From: Candidatus Poseidoniia archaeon
GTDB taxonomy: Archaea > Thermoplasmatota > Poseidoniia > MGIII > CG-Epi1
Reading direction: 5' to 3'
Assembly (NCBI GenBank): GCA_029941645.1
Contig: JAPYSZ010000003.1
Location: 1-38,018, forward strand
Length of the DNA: 38,018 bases
This document shows, in pieces, positions 31,527 to 38,018 of the stretch (position 1 is its first letter; the number at the start of each line of letters is the position of its first letter). Made by a program: the position numbers and the translations under genes. Under the pieces are notes generated by a model. It searched no databases, was not told the origin of the DNA, and saw nothing but the letters and a program-made list of their open reading frames with translations.

Positions 31527-31783
31527 TTGATAAGGAAAGTAAGGAATATATTCAATTCGAAAACTTGTGGTCAGGAACTACACCCAAGGGGACAAATAAA
31601 AGTAAAAGAGATACATTTCGGTCACGGATGAAAAATTCTTGTCAACAACAAGGCATAGGATTCAGTAAAATAAATTCATTTAGGATATTTTCAGGTGAAA
31701 TAAAGGCTTTAGATTCTGATACTCATAAGGTTGGAGATGTTAAAGTAACTAAACCACCTAGAAGACATCTGCGTGGAATTTAG
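31523..31783 (+). CDS. Unknown 86-residue basic protein at the end of the complex I operon
   Basis: I do not recognise this protein. It is soluble, with a Lys/Arg-rich middle (TNKSKRDTFRSRMKNSC) and a basic C-terminus (TKPPRRHLRGI). It has no membrane helix, and its single Cys makes a metal site unlikely. Its ATG overlaps the nuoN stop by 4 bp, the coupling pattern seen through the whole operon, so it is very likely translated with complex I. It could be an assembly or accessory factor of the peripheral arm; that is a guess from position only. Its 3' end overlaps the convergent prenyl synthase gene by 26 bp. Confidence 0.7.
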   Translation: MIDKESKEYIQFENLWSGTTPKGTNKSKRDTFRSRMKNSCQQQGIGFSKINSFRIFSGEIKALDSDTHKVGDVKVTKPPRRHLRGI

Positions 31784-32756
31784 TTTTATCACTTGCAATT
31801 AATTCATTCGAAAATGACATAGGAACTTGCTCTAACAATAGTTTATGTGATGAATCTGGAACTTCTTCTAGATATTTTCTAGACATTTCTTGCCAAGGAG
31901 AGATAAGTTCTTCAAAGATATTTTGAGCGTCGGTAATTTTCACATGTTCAATTATTTTATCTGCCTTTCCTGTTTTTACAAAAATATCAATGGCTCCTTT
32001 GTATTCAGGATGTCTACTTAGTCTGGTTACAGGCAAAGTAGGAATTCCAAGCGCCAAGTCACCTATGGCTGTTTTAGTTATAATGGAATTTAGTAAATCT
32101 AGATAATCGTCAGTTATTTGATACATAATACCTACTGTTTCTCCAAATTTGTGCATTTGGGATGCTAAATCGATACGTGGTGAGACTAATGCACCTAATT
32201 CGGCAGCTGTACTATACAATGCACCTGTTTTTCTTTTAATTCTATCAAGATATACCGATTCACTGTAATTCTCTTTATCTGTAAAATCGGCAATAGCACC
32301 TTCAGTTAGATTTCTAGCGCATACAGCCAGTGATTTTCCAGTGGCCAATGATATAGCACCGTGAAGTGAACCTGTTGCAACCATCAGATCCGCAACTAAA
32401 ATTGCAGTTCTTGGCCCTAATTCGTCCCATAAGGCCGGTGCTTCTCTTCTAAATCTATCTCCATCCAACCAATCATCGTGTATCAAAGTTCCACAATGAA
32501 TTAATTCAAGCGCCATGCCACATTCAAAAGCAGAATGTGCGTCTCCACCTAACGAATCAGAAACTAGTCTACAAAGTATAGGTCTAAGTTGTTTTCCTTC
32601 GCCTATTCCTTTTGAAATTAGAGGTGCAATAGATTTTGATTCTTTACTTATTTCTCTTTCAAGATGCCTTTGAAATTCTGTTTTTACATCTCTATAATAG
32701 TCATTCAAGTTAACTGAGAATGCTGTGTGTTTTTTAACTTCATTCTTTTCTTTCAT
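31758..32756 (-). CDS. Polyprenyl diphosphate synthase, probably long-chain
   Basis: Trans-isoprenyl synthase that adds isopentenyl units to an allylic diphosphate. In 332 residues it has GKQLRP (54-59), the first aspartate motif DDWLD (94-98) and the second DDYLD (216-220). The residue five positions before the first motif is Gly89. Short-chain (C15/C20) enzymes generally have an aromatic residue there, while octaprenyl-type enzymes have a small one, so a C30 or longer product is plausible. That fits the adjoining MenA-like gene, starting 2 bp upstream in the same operon, and suggests a menaquinone tail rather than core lipid geranylgeranyl. Product length is inferred and not proven. Confidence 0.9.
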   Translation of the reverse strand: MKEKNEVKKHTAFSVNLNDYYRDVKTEFQRHLEREISKESKSIAPLISKGIGEGKQLRPILCRLVSDSLGGDAHSAFECGMALELIHCGTLIHDDWLDGDRFRREAPALWDELGPRTAILVADLMVATGSLHGAISLATGKSLAVCARNLTEGAIADFTDKENYSESVYLDRIKRKTGALYSTAAELGALVSPRIDLASQMHKFGETVGIMYQITDDYLDLLNSIITKTAIGDLALGIPTLPVTRLSRHPEYKGAIDIFVKTGKADKIIEHVKITDAQNIFEELISPWQEMSRKYLEEVPDSSHKLLLEQVPMSFSNELIASDKTKFHADVF

Positions 32757-32758
32757 AT

Positions 32759-34036
32759 TTAGATGTATTCAAGCCCGATAATTAGTAAAATTCCAGTTAT
32801 TGCATGTATTCCTATAGTTCCCCAGTTTGCACCTGCTAATTCACGTGTATTATAATTGCGGATTACTTGGTATGAATAGTAGAGTGCTATCGGCAATCCT
32901 AACAGAGAAAGAAGAGCCCCTTGTTCAACAATGTCATATGTGTATAAGGCATATATGGATCCAAAGGCTGCTAACATTAAGATTAGGTAACCCCAACTAG
33001 CTTTTTCAAGTCCTAATACTACTACTAGATGATGTTTTCCTGCAATTTCGTCAGATTTACTATCAGGGAACTGATTAATCCAGAGGATTGCAGTTGTTAG
33101 AAGCCCTAGTGGTATTCCAAATAGAAATGCGTCCCATGAGTGTATTCCAGACATTGCAAAGATAGCCCCCATAGTCATCAAAGGCCCATAATTCAAACCA
33201 ATTAGTAGTTCTCCTATACCTTTGCGAGCTACTAATCTTAGAGGATATCCTGTGTAGAAATAACCTGAAAATGCTCCTGCAAGTCCATAATATAACAATT
33301 CAACTTTATCATCTAGCATAATTATTAATCCCGCTAAACCAGCTAATGCTAGGAAAGTTGTTGCTAATTTGAATAACTGTTTTTCAGTGATTAGCCCTAA
33401 TTCAATAGCTCTACTTCCTCCAGATAGTTGTAGAAAATAGTCATTGTTAATTTGATCGGTTCCACTGGTCCAATCAAAATAATCATTGTACGTATTTGCA
33501 GCTAAATGTAGGAACGAACCTCCTAAGAAAACTAGGGTAAAAGTCATCCAATTCATGGTGATAAGCTCTTCGTGTATACCCCACACAACACTAGCTATGA
33601 TAGGAATCCAGGTAGCACTGAGAAAGGGCAGTCTTGTTATTGCTACGATTGAGATTATTTTCGTTAATAGTGAAGTTTTTGGCATGGTTTCTTCGGGTGA
33701 GGTATCTACTAGTTCTTTTGTTCGGCCACAATATCCAATATGTTTTCCATCTTTCATTGTAGCAGTACATGTAAATTCGGCAGCAAATTGTGTTCCATCT
33801 TTTCGTATGAATGTGCTTTTTGTGGTATATCCGTTCTTGTTTTGTCTTGCTTTTTTTAACCAATTTGCAACATGTCCTAAAACAACCATACCCGGAGAAA
33901 ATAATGATACTCTTTTCTTTCCAATGACTTCATCTGCAGTGTATCCGAATATTTTTTCTGCATGTTCATTAAAGCTCTCAATCCTACCTTCAGTATCACA
34001 TGTAATTATGCTAACTATTTTGTCAGATTCTGCCAT
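32759..34036 (-). CDS. menA: PAS domain fused to MenA/UbiA-type prenyltransferase
   Basis: Residues 1-110 are a PAS domain (FNEHAEKIFGYTADEVIGK, then RKDGTQFAAEF). From about 122 comes a UbiA-superfamily membrane enzyme with nine or so helices. Its aspartate motifs are NDYFDWTSGTD (184-194) and NQFPDSKSDEIAGKHHLVVV (321-340). These forms match MenA, which prenylates dihydroxynaphthoate in menaquinone synthesis, better than the archaeal lipid enzyme DGGGP synthase. PAS domains bind flavin, haem or small ligands, so the fusion could tie quinone prenylation to redox state or oxygen; the cofactor cannot be told. The domains lie in one uninterrupted frame. AGGA precedes the ATG, and the prenyl synthase gene follows directly. 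Confidence 0.88.
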   Translation of the reverse strand: MAESDKIVSIITCDTEGRIESFNEHAEKIFGYTADEVIGKKRVSLFSPGMVVLGHVANWLKKARQNKNGYTTKSTFIRKDGTQFAAEFTCTATMKDGKHIGYCGRTKELVDTSPEETMPKTSLLTKIISIVAITRLPFLSATWIPIIASVVWGIHEELITMNWMTFTLVFLGGSFLHLAANTYNDYFDWTSGTDQINNDYFLQLSGGSRAIELGLITEKQLFKLATTFLALAGLAGLIIMLDDKVELLYYGLAGAFSGYFYTGYPLRLVARKGIGELLIGLNYGPLMTMGAIFAMSGIHSWDAFLFGIPLGLLTTAILWINQFPDSKSDEIAGKHHLVVVLGLEKASWGYLILMLAAFGSIYALYTYDIVEQGALLSLLGLPIALYYSYQVIRNYNTRELAGANWGTIGIHAITGILLIIGLEYI

Positions 34037-34069
34037 ATTTGTCCTGTATTATAATCTCATATGTTGTTC

Positions 34070-34083
34070 TATATAAAATATAA
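34070..34083 (-). promoter_or_regulatory. TATA region for the PAS-MenA/prenyl synthase operon
   Basis: TATATTTTATATAG-like sequence on the minus strand, about 35-48 nt before the ATG at 34036. It leaves a leader of about 15 nt with AGGA as ribosome site. It lies just after the carB stop, so this operon is separable from carAB. Confidence 0.5.
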
Positions 34084-34097
34084 CTTTAGTGCATAGT

Positions 34098-37000
34098 TTA
34101 GTATTTAATTTTCTTCAATGGTTCGAGGTAATCCATTTCCCCTTCTTTCAGTGAATAAATTGCTGCCTTAGCTCCAGTTAATGTAGTTATGAATGGTATT
34201 CCAAGTTCAACAGCTAGTCGTCTCATTTGAGCGCCGTCTGTTGCCGCTCTTCTACCGGTTGGGAGATTGATAATTAAATCCACATTCCCTCTTCTCATTA
34301 TCGACAGGATATCTGGTTGTTTTTTATCTGATATTCTCCAAATTACTTTACTCTTTATTCCTTTTTTACGTAAGTGAGCTGCTGTTCCTTTTGTTGCAAT
34401 AAAGTTAAACCCTAAATCAATTAATTCCTGTGCTATATTGCCAAATTCAAGTTTTAATTTATTAGAAATAGAAAGGAATACAGTTCCTTTGGTTGGTAGT
34501 TTTTTGTTCCCACCCTTCATTGCTTTAAGGTACGCTGTACCGAAATTGGGCCCATGACCCATTGCTTCACCTGTAGATTTCATTTCAGGTCCTAATACAG
34601 TATCTAATCCCGTTATTTTCAACCAAGAAAAGATTGGTACTTTTACTGAGGCACCTTTCATTGGAATTATTTTAGGCAAATTAGTTATCTTTTCTCCAAG
34701 CATTATGTTTACTGCGATTCTTGCTAAAGGATAACCCGTTGATTTGCTGACATAGGGCAGGGTTCGACTTGCTCTTGGATTTGCTTCCAAAAGGTATATT
34801 TTTTGATCTTTAATTGCCAATTGTAAGTTAGCGGTGCCTACAATGTTCAGTGCTTTAGCTACTTTTGTTGATATTACTACAATCTCTTCTACATCTGCCT
34901 TTGATAATGATTGAGGAGGCATTACACAGGCACTATCTCCTGAATGTACACCAGCCATTTCTATTTGTTCCATAATGGCTCCGATGACAACTTTCTTTCC
35001 ATCCGAAATCAAATCTACATCCAGTTCTATTGCTCCTTCTAAAAATTTGTCAACCAAAACAGGTTTTTCTGGTGAGGCATGTGTTTCTAATCTAAGATAT
35101 TTTTGTAATTGGGTTTTGTTGTGAACAATCTCCATCCCTCTTCCACCTAGAACAAAGGAGGGTCTGACAAGTACAGGAAAACCTATCTTTTCTGCACAAT
35201 TAATTACTTCTTCGGAATTTTCTGCAGCAGCCCATTCAGGCATATTTATTCCAGCCTTCTCCATCAATTTACCACATTTACCTCGGTCCTCAGCTAGATT
35301 CATATCGCTAACCTTTGTTCCTAGAATTTTTGTTTTGAGCTTTTCTTTTTTGATATATTTCTCGATATGTGTAGCTAAATTCACGGCAGTTTGACCGCCC
35401 AGTTGGAGTACAATTCCATACGGTTTTTCTAAATCTAATATTTCAAAGATAGATTCTCTATCTAAAGGTTCAAAGTATAACCTATCTGAAGCATCAAAAT
35501 CGGTTGATACAGTTTCTGGATTATTGTTGATTACTACAGCTTCATATCCTGCGTTTCTAGCGGCCTGTACTCCATGGACAGTTGAATAATCAAATTCTAT
35601 ACCTTGGCCTATTCTTATCGGGCCTGAACCTAAAATAACTACGCTTTTCCCAGTCTTAAAATCAGACTTATTATCGGCATATGTAGTGTAGAAATAGGGT
35701 GTTTTAGCTTTAAATTCTCCTGCACAAGTGTCTACCATCAGAAAACTAGAAGTAATCCCAAGTTTCTTTCTTTGATTTCTAATTTTTTCTTGTGTAATTC
35801 CTGTCAAATGACTTATGTGCTTATCTCCAAATCCATTCATTTTTATTTCTCTAAGCAGTTTATCTGGAATCTTTTTCTCACATATTTCAGTTTCAATTTC
35901 AAGTCTGACTAGTTTGGCGATTCTTTCTATGAAGAAAGCATGAAATTCTGTAATTTTACATACTTTATCAATACTTCTTCGTGTAGCCTTTTTGTTTTTG
36001 AGATATGACCATATTGCTAAGAGTCTTCTATCATTTGGTGTACTAAGATTCTTCATTAGTTTCTTTTCACTCCATTTCAAATCTTCAGGGAATCCTTTTC
36101 CTTGGCCTATTGATCTCCATGCTTTCATCAAAGATTCTTCGAATGTCCTTCCGATAGACATTGTTTCTCCCGTAGATTTCATTTGAGTTCCTAATTCTCT
36201 ATCTGCTAGTTTGAATTTGTCAAATGGCCATCTTGGTATTTTAGTTACAATATAATCTATAGATGGTTCAAAGGCAGCACTCGTATTGCCGGTAACACGG
36301 TTAGATAATTCGTGTAGTTTGTGTCCTAAACACAACATTGATGCAATTCTGGCAATTGGTACTCCTGTTGCTTTTGATGCTAATGCAGAGGAACGTGAAA
36401 CTCTGGGGTTTACTTCAATAAGAATATAATCTTGAGTTTTGGAATTATATGCAAATTGTACGTTACATCCCCCTACAATCCCTAAACTCCTGACAACTTT
36501 TAGAGCTGATGTTCTCAATTTTTGATAGGATCTTTCAGGAAGGGTTAGGGCCGGTGCAACAACTATAGATTCTCCGGTGTGAACACCCATTGGATCAAGA
36601 TTTTCCATAGAACAAACAATGATTGCATTATCATCTTCATCTCTTAATACTTCAAATTCAAATTCTAACCAACCCAAAATTGATTCTTCAATTAGTAATT
36701 GTTTTACAGGCGAGAGTGCTAGTCCTCTGCCAGCAATAATTTCCAATTCCTCTTTTGTGTATGCTATTCCACCTCCAGTTCCTCCAAGAGTAAACGCAGG
36801 TCTGACCACAACAGGAAATTTCAATTTTTTAGCAAGTCTTAGTGAATCATCAATTGTATTTGCGATTCCACTTGTTGCAACAGGTTCTCCTATTTCTACC
36901 ATTCTTTTACGGAAGAGATCTCTGTCTTCGGACATTTCAATTGATTTTAATGAAGTTCCCAATATTTTGACCCCGTGTTTTTTGAGAACTCCTTTTGCAT

Positions 37001-37295
37001 CTAATCCCACGGTCAGATTCAATCCCGTTTGGCCTCCCATTCCAGGTATTATTGCATCAGGTTTTTCTTTTTCTATAATTTTCTCTACAGATTCTACAGT
37101 TAGTGGTTCAATGTATACAATATCTGCAGTATCTGGGTCTGTCTGTATAGTTGCAGGATTGGAATTAACAAGTACAACTTTGTGGCCAGCTTCTCTTAAT
37201 GCAGAACAACATTGCGTTCCTGAATAATCAAATTCAGCAGCTTGGCCAATGATAATGGGTCCTGCTCCAGGAACCAAGATTTTCATTTTACTCAT
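34098..37295 (-). CDS. carB: Carbamoyl phosphate synthase large subunit (CarB)
   Basis: Makes carbamoyl phosphate from bicarbonate, ammonia delivered by CarA, and two ATP, for pyrimidine and arginine synthesis. The 1065 residues contain the two homologous halves, each with an ATP-grasp unit: GAGPIIIGQAAEFDYSGTQ opens the first, and GSGPIRIGQGIEFDYSTVH, near residue 560, opens the second. The C-terminal domain ends with NLPTGRRAATDGAQMRR, the regulatory MGS-like fold. Length is normal. The start at ATG 37295 lies after GGAGA and overlaps the carA end by 8 bp; a TTG one codon earlier or an ATG three codons later are alternatives. Translation is likely coupled to carA. Confidence 0.96.
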   Translation of the reverse strand: MSKMKILVPGAGPIIIGQAAEFDYSGTQCCSALREAGHKVVLVNSNPATIQTDPDTADIVYIEPLTVESVEKIIEKEKPDAIIPGMGGQTGLNLTVGLDAKGVLKKHGVKILGTSLKSIEMSEDRDLFRKRMVEIGEPVATSGIANTIDDSLRLAKKLKFPVVVRPAFTLGGTGGGIAYTKEELEIIAGRGLALSPVKQLLIEESILGWLEFEFEVLRDEDDNAIIVCSMENLDPMGVHTGESIVVAPALTLPERSYQKLRTSALKVVRSLGIVGGCNVQFAYNSKTQDYILIEVNPRVSRSSALASKATGVPIARIASMLCLGHKLHELSNRVTGNTSAAFEPSIDYIVTKIPRWPFDKFKLADRELGTQMKSTGETMSIGRTFEESLMKAWRSIGQGKGFPEDLKWSEKKLMKNLSTPNDRRLLAIWSYLKNKKATRRSIDKVCKITEFHAFFIERIAKLVRLEIETEICEKKIPDKLLREIKMNGFGDKHISHLTGITQEKIRNQRKKLGITSSFLMVDTCAGEFKAKTPYFYTTYADNKSDFKTGKSVVILGSGPIRIGQGIEFDYSTVHGVQAARNAGYEAVVINNNPETVSTDFDASDRLYFEPLDRESIFEILDLEKPYGIVLQLGGQTAVNLATHIEKYIKKEKLKTKILGTKVSDMNLAEDRGKCGKLMEKAGINMPEWAAAENSEEVINCAEKIGFPVLVRPSFVLGGRGMEIVHNKTQLQKYLRLETHASPEKPVLVDKFLEGAIELDVDLISDGKKVVIGAIMEQIEMAGVHSGDSACVMPPQSLSKADVEEIVVISTKVAKALNIVGTANLQLAIKDQKIYLLEANPRASRTLPYVSKSTGYPLARIAVNIMLGEKITNLPKIIPMKGASVKVPIFSWLKITGLDTVLGPEMKSTGEAMGHGPNFGTAYLKAMKGGNKKLPTKGTVFLSISNKLKLEFGNIAQELIDLGFNFIATKGTAAHLRKKGIKSKVIWRISDKKQPDILSIMRRGNVDLIINLPTGRRAATDGAQMRRLAVELGIPFITTLTGAKAAIYSLKEGEMDYLEPLKKIKY

Positions 37296-38018
37296 CAATC
37301 ATTTCTCCTACCTTGTTGAATAAAACATTAGCATCCATAGGCCCCGGGGCCGCTTCAGGATGGAATTGAACAGACCAGCAGTTCCTTCCACTTATTCCTT
37401 CGCAAGTGCCATCATTTAAATTAACGAATGTTTCTTTTACGTTCTTAGGCAATTTGTGCAATGCAAAGCCATGGTTCTGTGAAGTAATGTACACCTTCTC
37501 GGTTTTCACGTGTTTAACGGGCTGATTTCCGCCCCTGTGTCCATATTTCAGCTTGTATGTCTCACCACCAAGTGCAAGTCCTAGGATTTGATGTCCTAAA
37601 CATATGCCTATTGTTGGATATTCTTTTATTAGGGATTTTACAGTATCAACAACAGTTTTCATTTCAGGATGATCTGGATCTCCAGGTCCATTACTCATAA
37701 AAATCAAATCAGGTTTTGTTTTCCGTACTTGTTCTATACTATAATTCCAAGGCACTACTGTGACTTTATTCTTTTCAGCTAGATTAGTTACAATAGACTG
37801 TTTTACTCCCCAGTCTAAAAGAGTCACATTATGTCCTTTCTTTCCTTTCTTGTATATTTTTTTTGTTGATACTTTAGCTACTAAGTTTGAGTCTGAAGGC
37901 CATTCCATTTTTTTTGCCCTCTTAACACCTTCTTCAGGCGTCATTTTACCATCCGTGCTTATTACAGCCCTTAATGTTCCAGATTCTCTAGTTATGATTG
38001 TTAATTTTCTCGTATCAA
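37288..38018 (-). CDS. carA: Carbamoyl phosphate synthase small subunit (CarA), 5' end missing
   Basis: Glutamine amidotransferase subunit that supplies ammonia to CarB. The visible 243 C-terminal residues begin in the conserved DTRKLT segment and continue through the right edge of the window, so the N-terminal third is missing. The class I amidotransferase triad is intact: nucleophilic Cys in GICLGHQILGLALGG, and His and Glu in SVQFHPEAAPGP. MSNGPGDPD forms the oxyanion region. An internal ATG near 37944 is not the start, because the same frame upstream still encodes recognisable CarA sequence. Confidence 0.95.
   Translation of the reverse strand, partial: DTRKLTIITRESGTLRAVISTDGKMTPEEGVKRAKKMEWPSDSNLVAKVSTKKIYKKGKKGHNVTLLDWGVKQSIVTNLAEKNKVTVVPWNYSIEQVRKTKPDLIFMSNGPGDPDHPEMKTVVDTVKSLIKEYPTIGICLGHQILGLALGGETYKLKYGHRGGNQPVKHVKTEKVYITSQNHGFALHKLPKNVKETFVNLNDGTCEGISGRNCWSVQFHPEAAPGPMDANVLFNKVGEMIDE

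Noticed and set aside
32759..34036. UbiA domain as digeranylgeranylglyceryl phosphate synthase (core lipid enzyme)
   Set aside because: The first motif NDYFDWTSGTD and the second NQFPDSKSD are in the MenA style; a lipid-enzyme role is less likely though not excluded.
33486..34076. Open frame on the plus strand opposite the PAS-MenA gene
   Set aside because: The minus-strand frame has clear PAS and MenA motifs; the antisense frame shows no domain and no start signal.
36619..37227. Long open frame on the plus strand opposite carB
   Set aside because: It lies entirely antisense to well-conserved CarB residues, has Ser/Pro-rich composition from reading AT-rich coding DNA backwards, and has no promoter or ribosome site of its own.
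1..38018. CRISPR arrays, insertion sequences, integrase genes or prophage
   Set aside because: No regularly spaced direct repeats with spacers, no transposase or integrase motifs, and no terminal inverted repeats were seen; the only phased repeat is the short one near 16218-16267.

Overview
The window is AT-rich archaeal DNA. It holds an archaeal-type translation and transcription set (aIF2-gamma, eS6, eL18, uL13, uS9, RpoN, aTrm56, deoxyhypusine synthase), a group II chaperonin and an Alba protein, so the host is an archaeon. The gene content (ferredoxin-type complex I without NuoEFG, a MenA-like prenyltransferase, a bacterial-type AceE) suggests a marine Thermoplasmatota lineage such as Marine Group II or III. 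That placement is inference from gene content; no rRNA gene is present. Genes are tightly packed. Transcription units often start with a TATA box about 23-28 nt before the start codon, implying leaderless mRNAs, while internal operon genes carry GGAGG-type ribosome binding sites.

Layout. 1-4380: a partial thioredoxin-family gene (-) diverges from phosphomannomutase, a DUF92 membrane protein and a thermosome subunit (+). 4383-10129 (-): eS6, aIF2-gamma, PIN-domain protein, deoxyhypusine synthase, then homodimeric pyruvate dehydrogenase E1 (AceE). 10225-12275: DUF373 protein and aTrm56 (+) meet Alba (-). 12308-14951 (-): a helical-repeat protein with an ABC ATPase and its permease. 15004-16145: tRNA-Leu(UAG), a 39-residue basic protein, a ROK kinase (+), and tRNA-Pro(GGG) on the other strand, overlapping the end of the kinase gene. 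16385-19957 (-): panB, arfC, purN, eL18, uL13, uS9, rpoN.

20079-31783 (+): a complex I operon in the order A-B-C-D-H-I-J1-J2-K-L-M-N plus one unknown small gene, without the NADH-oxidising NuoEFG module. Three subunits are unusual. NuoI carries four [4Fe-4S] motifs instead of two. The second NuoJ half carries about 190 extra residues resembling two fibronectin-III-like beta sandwiches. NuoM begins with a signal-like helix and a complete plastocyanin-type copper domain fused to the antiporter-like subunit.

31758-34036 (-): converging on this operon are a polyprenyl diphosphate synthase whose residue pattern fits long-chain products and a PAS-domain/MenA-like prenyltransferase fusion. Together they look like a menaquinone-tail module next to a quinone-reducing complex. 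34098-38018 (-): carB and the 3' part of carA, which runs off the window.

The most interesting candidate system is this respiratory island: a ferredoxin-type complex I with two extra domains predicted to face outward, one of them a copper protein, beside a sensor-fused quinone prenyltransferase.
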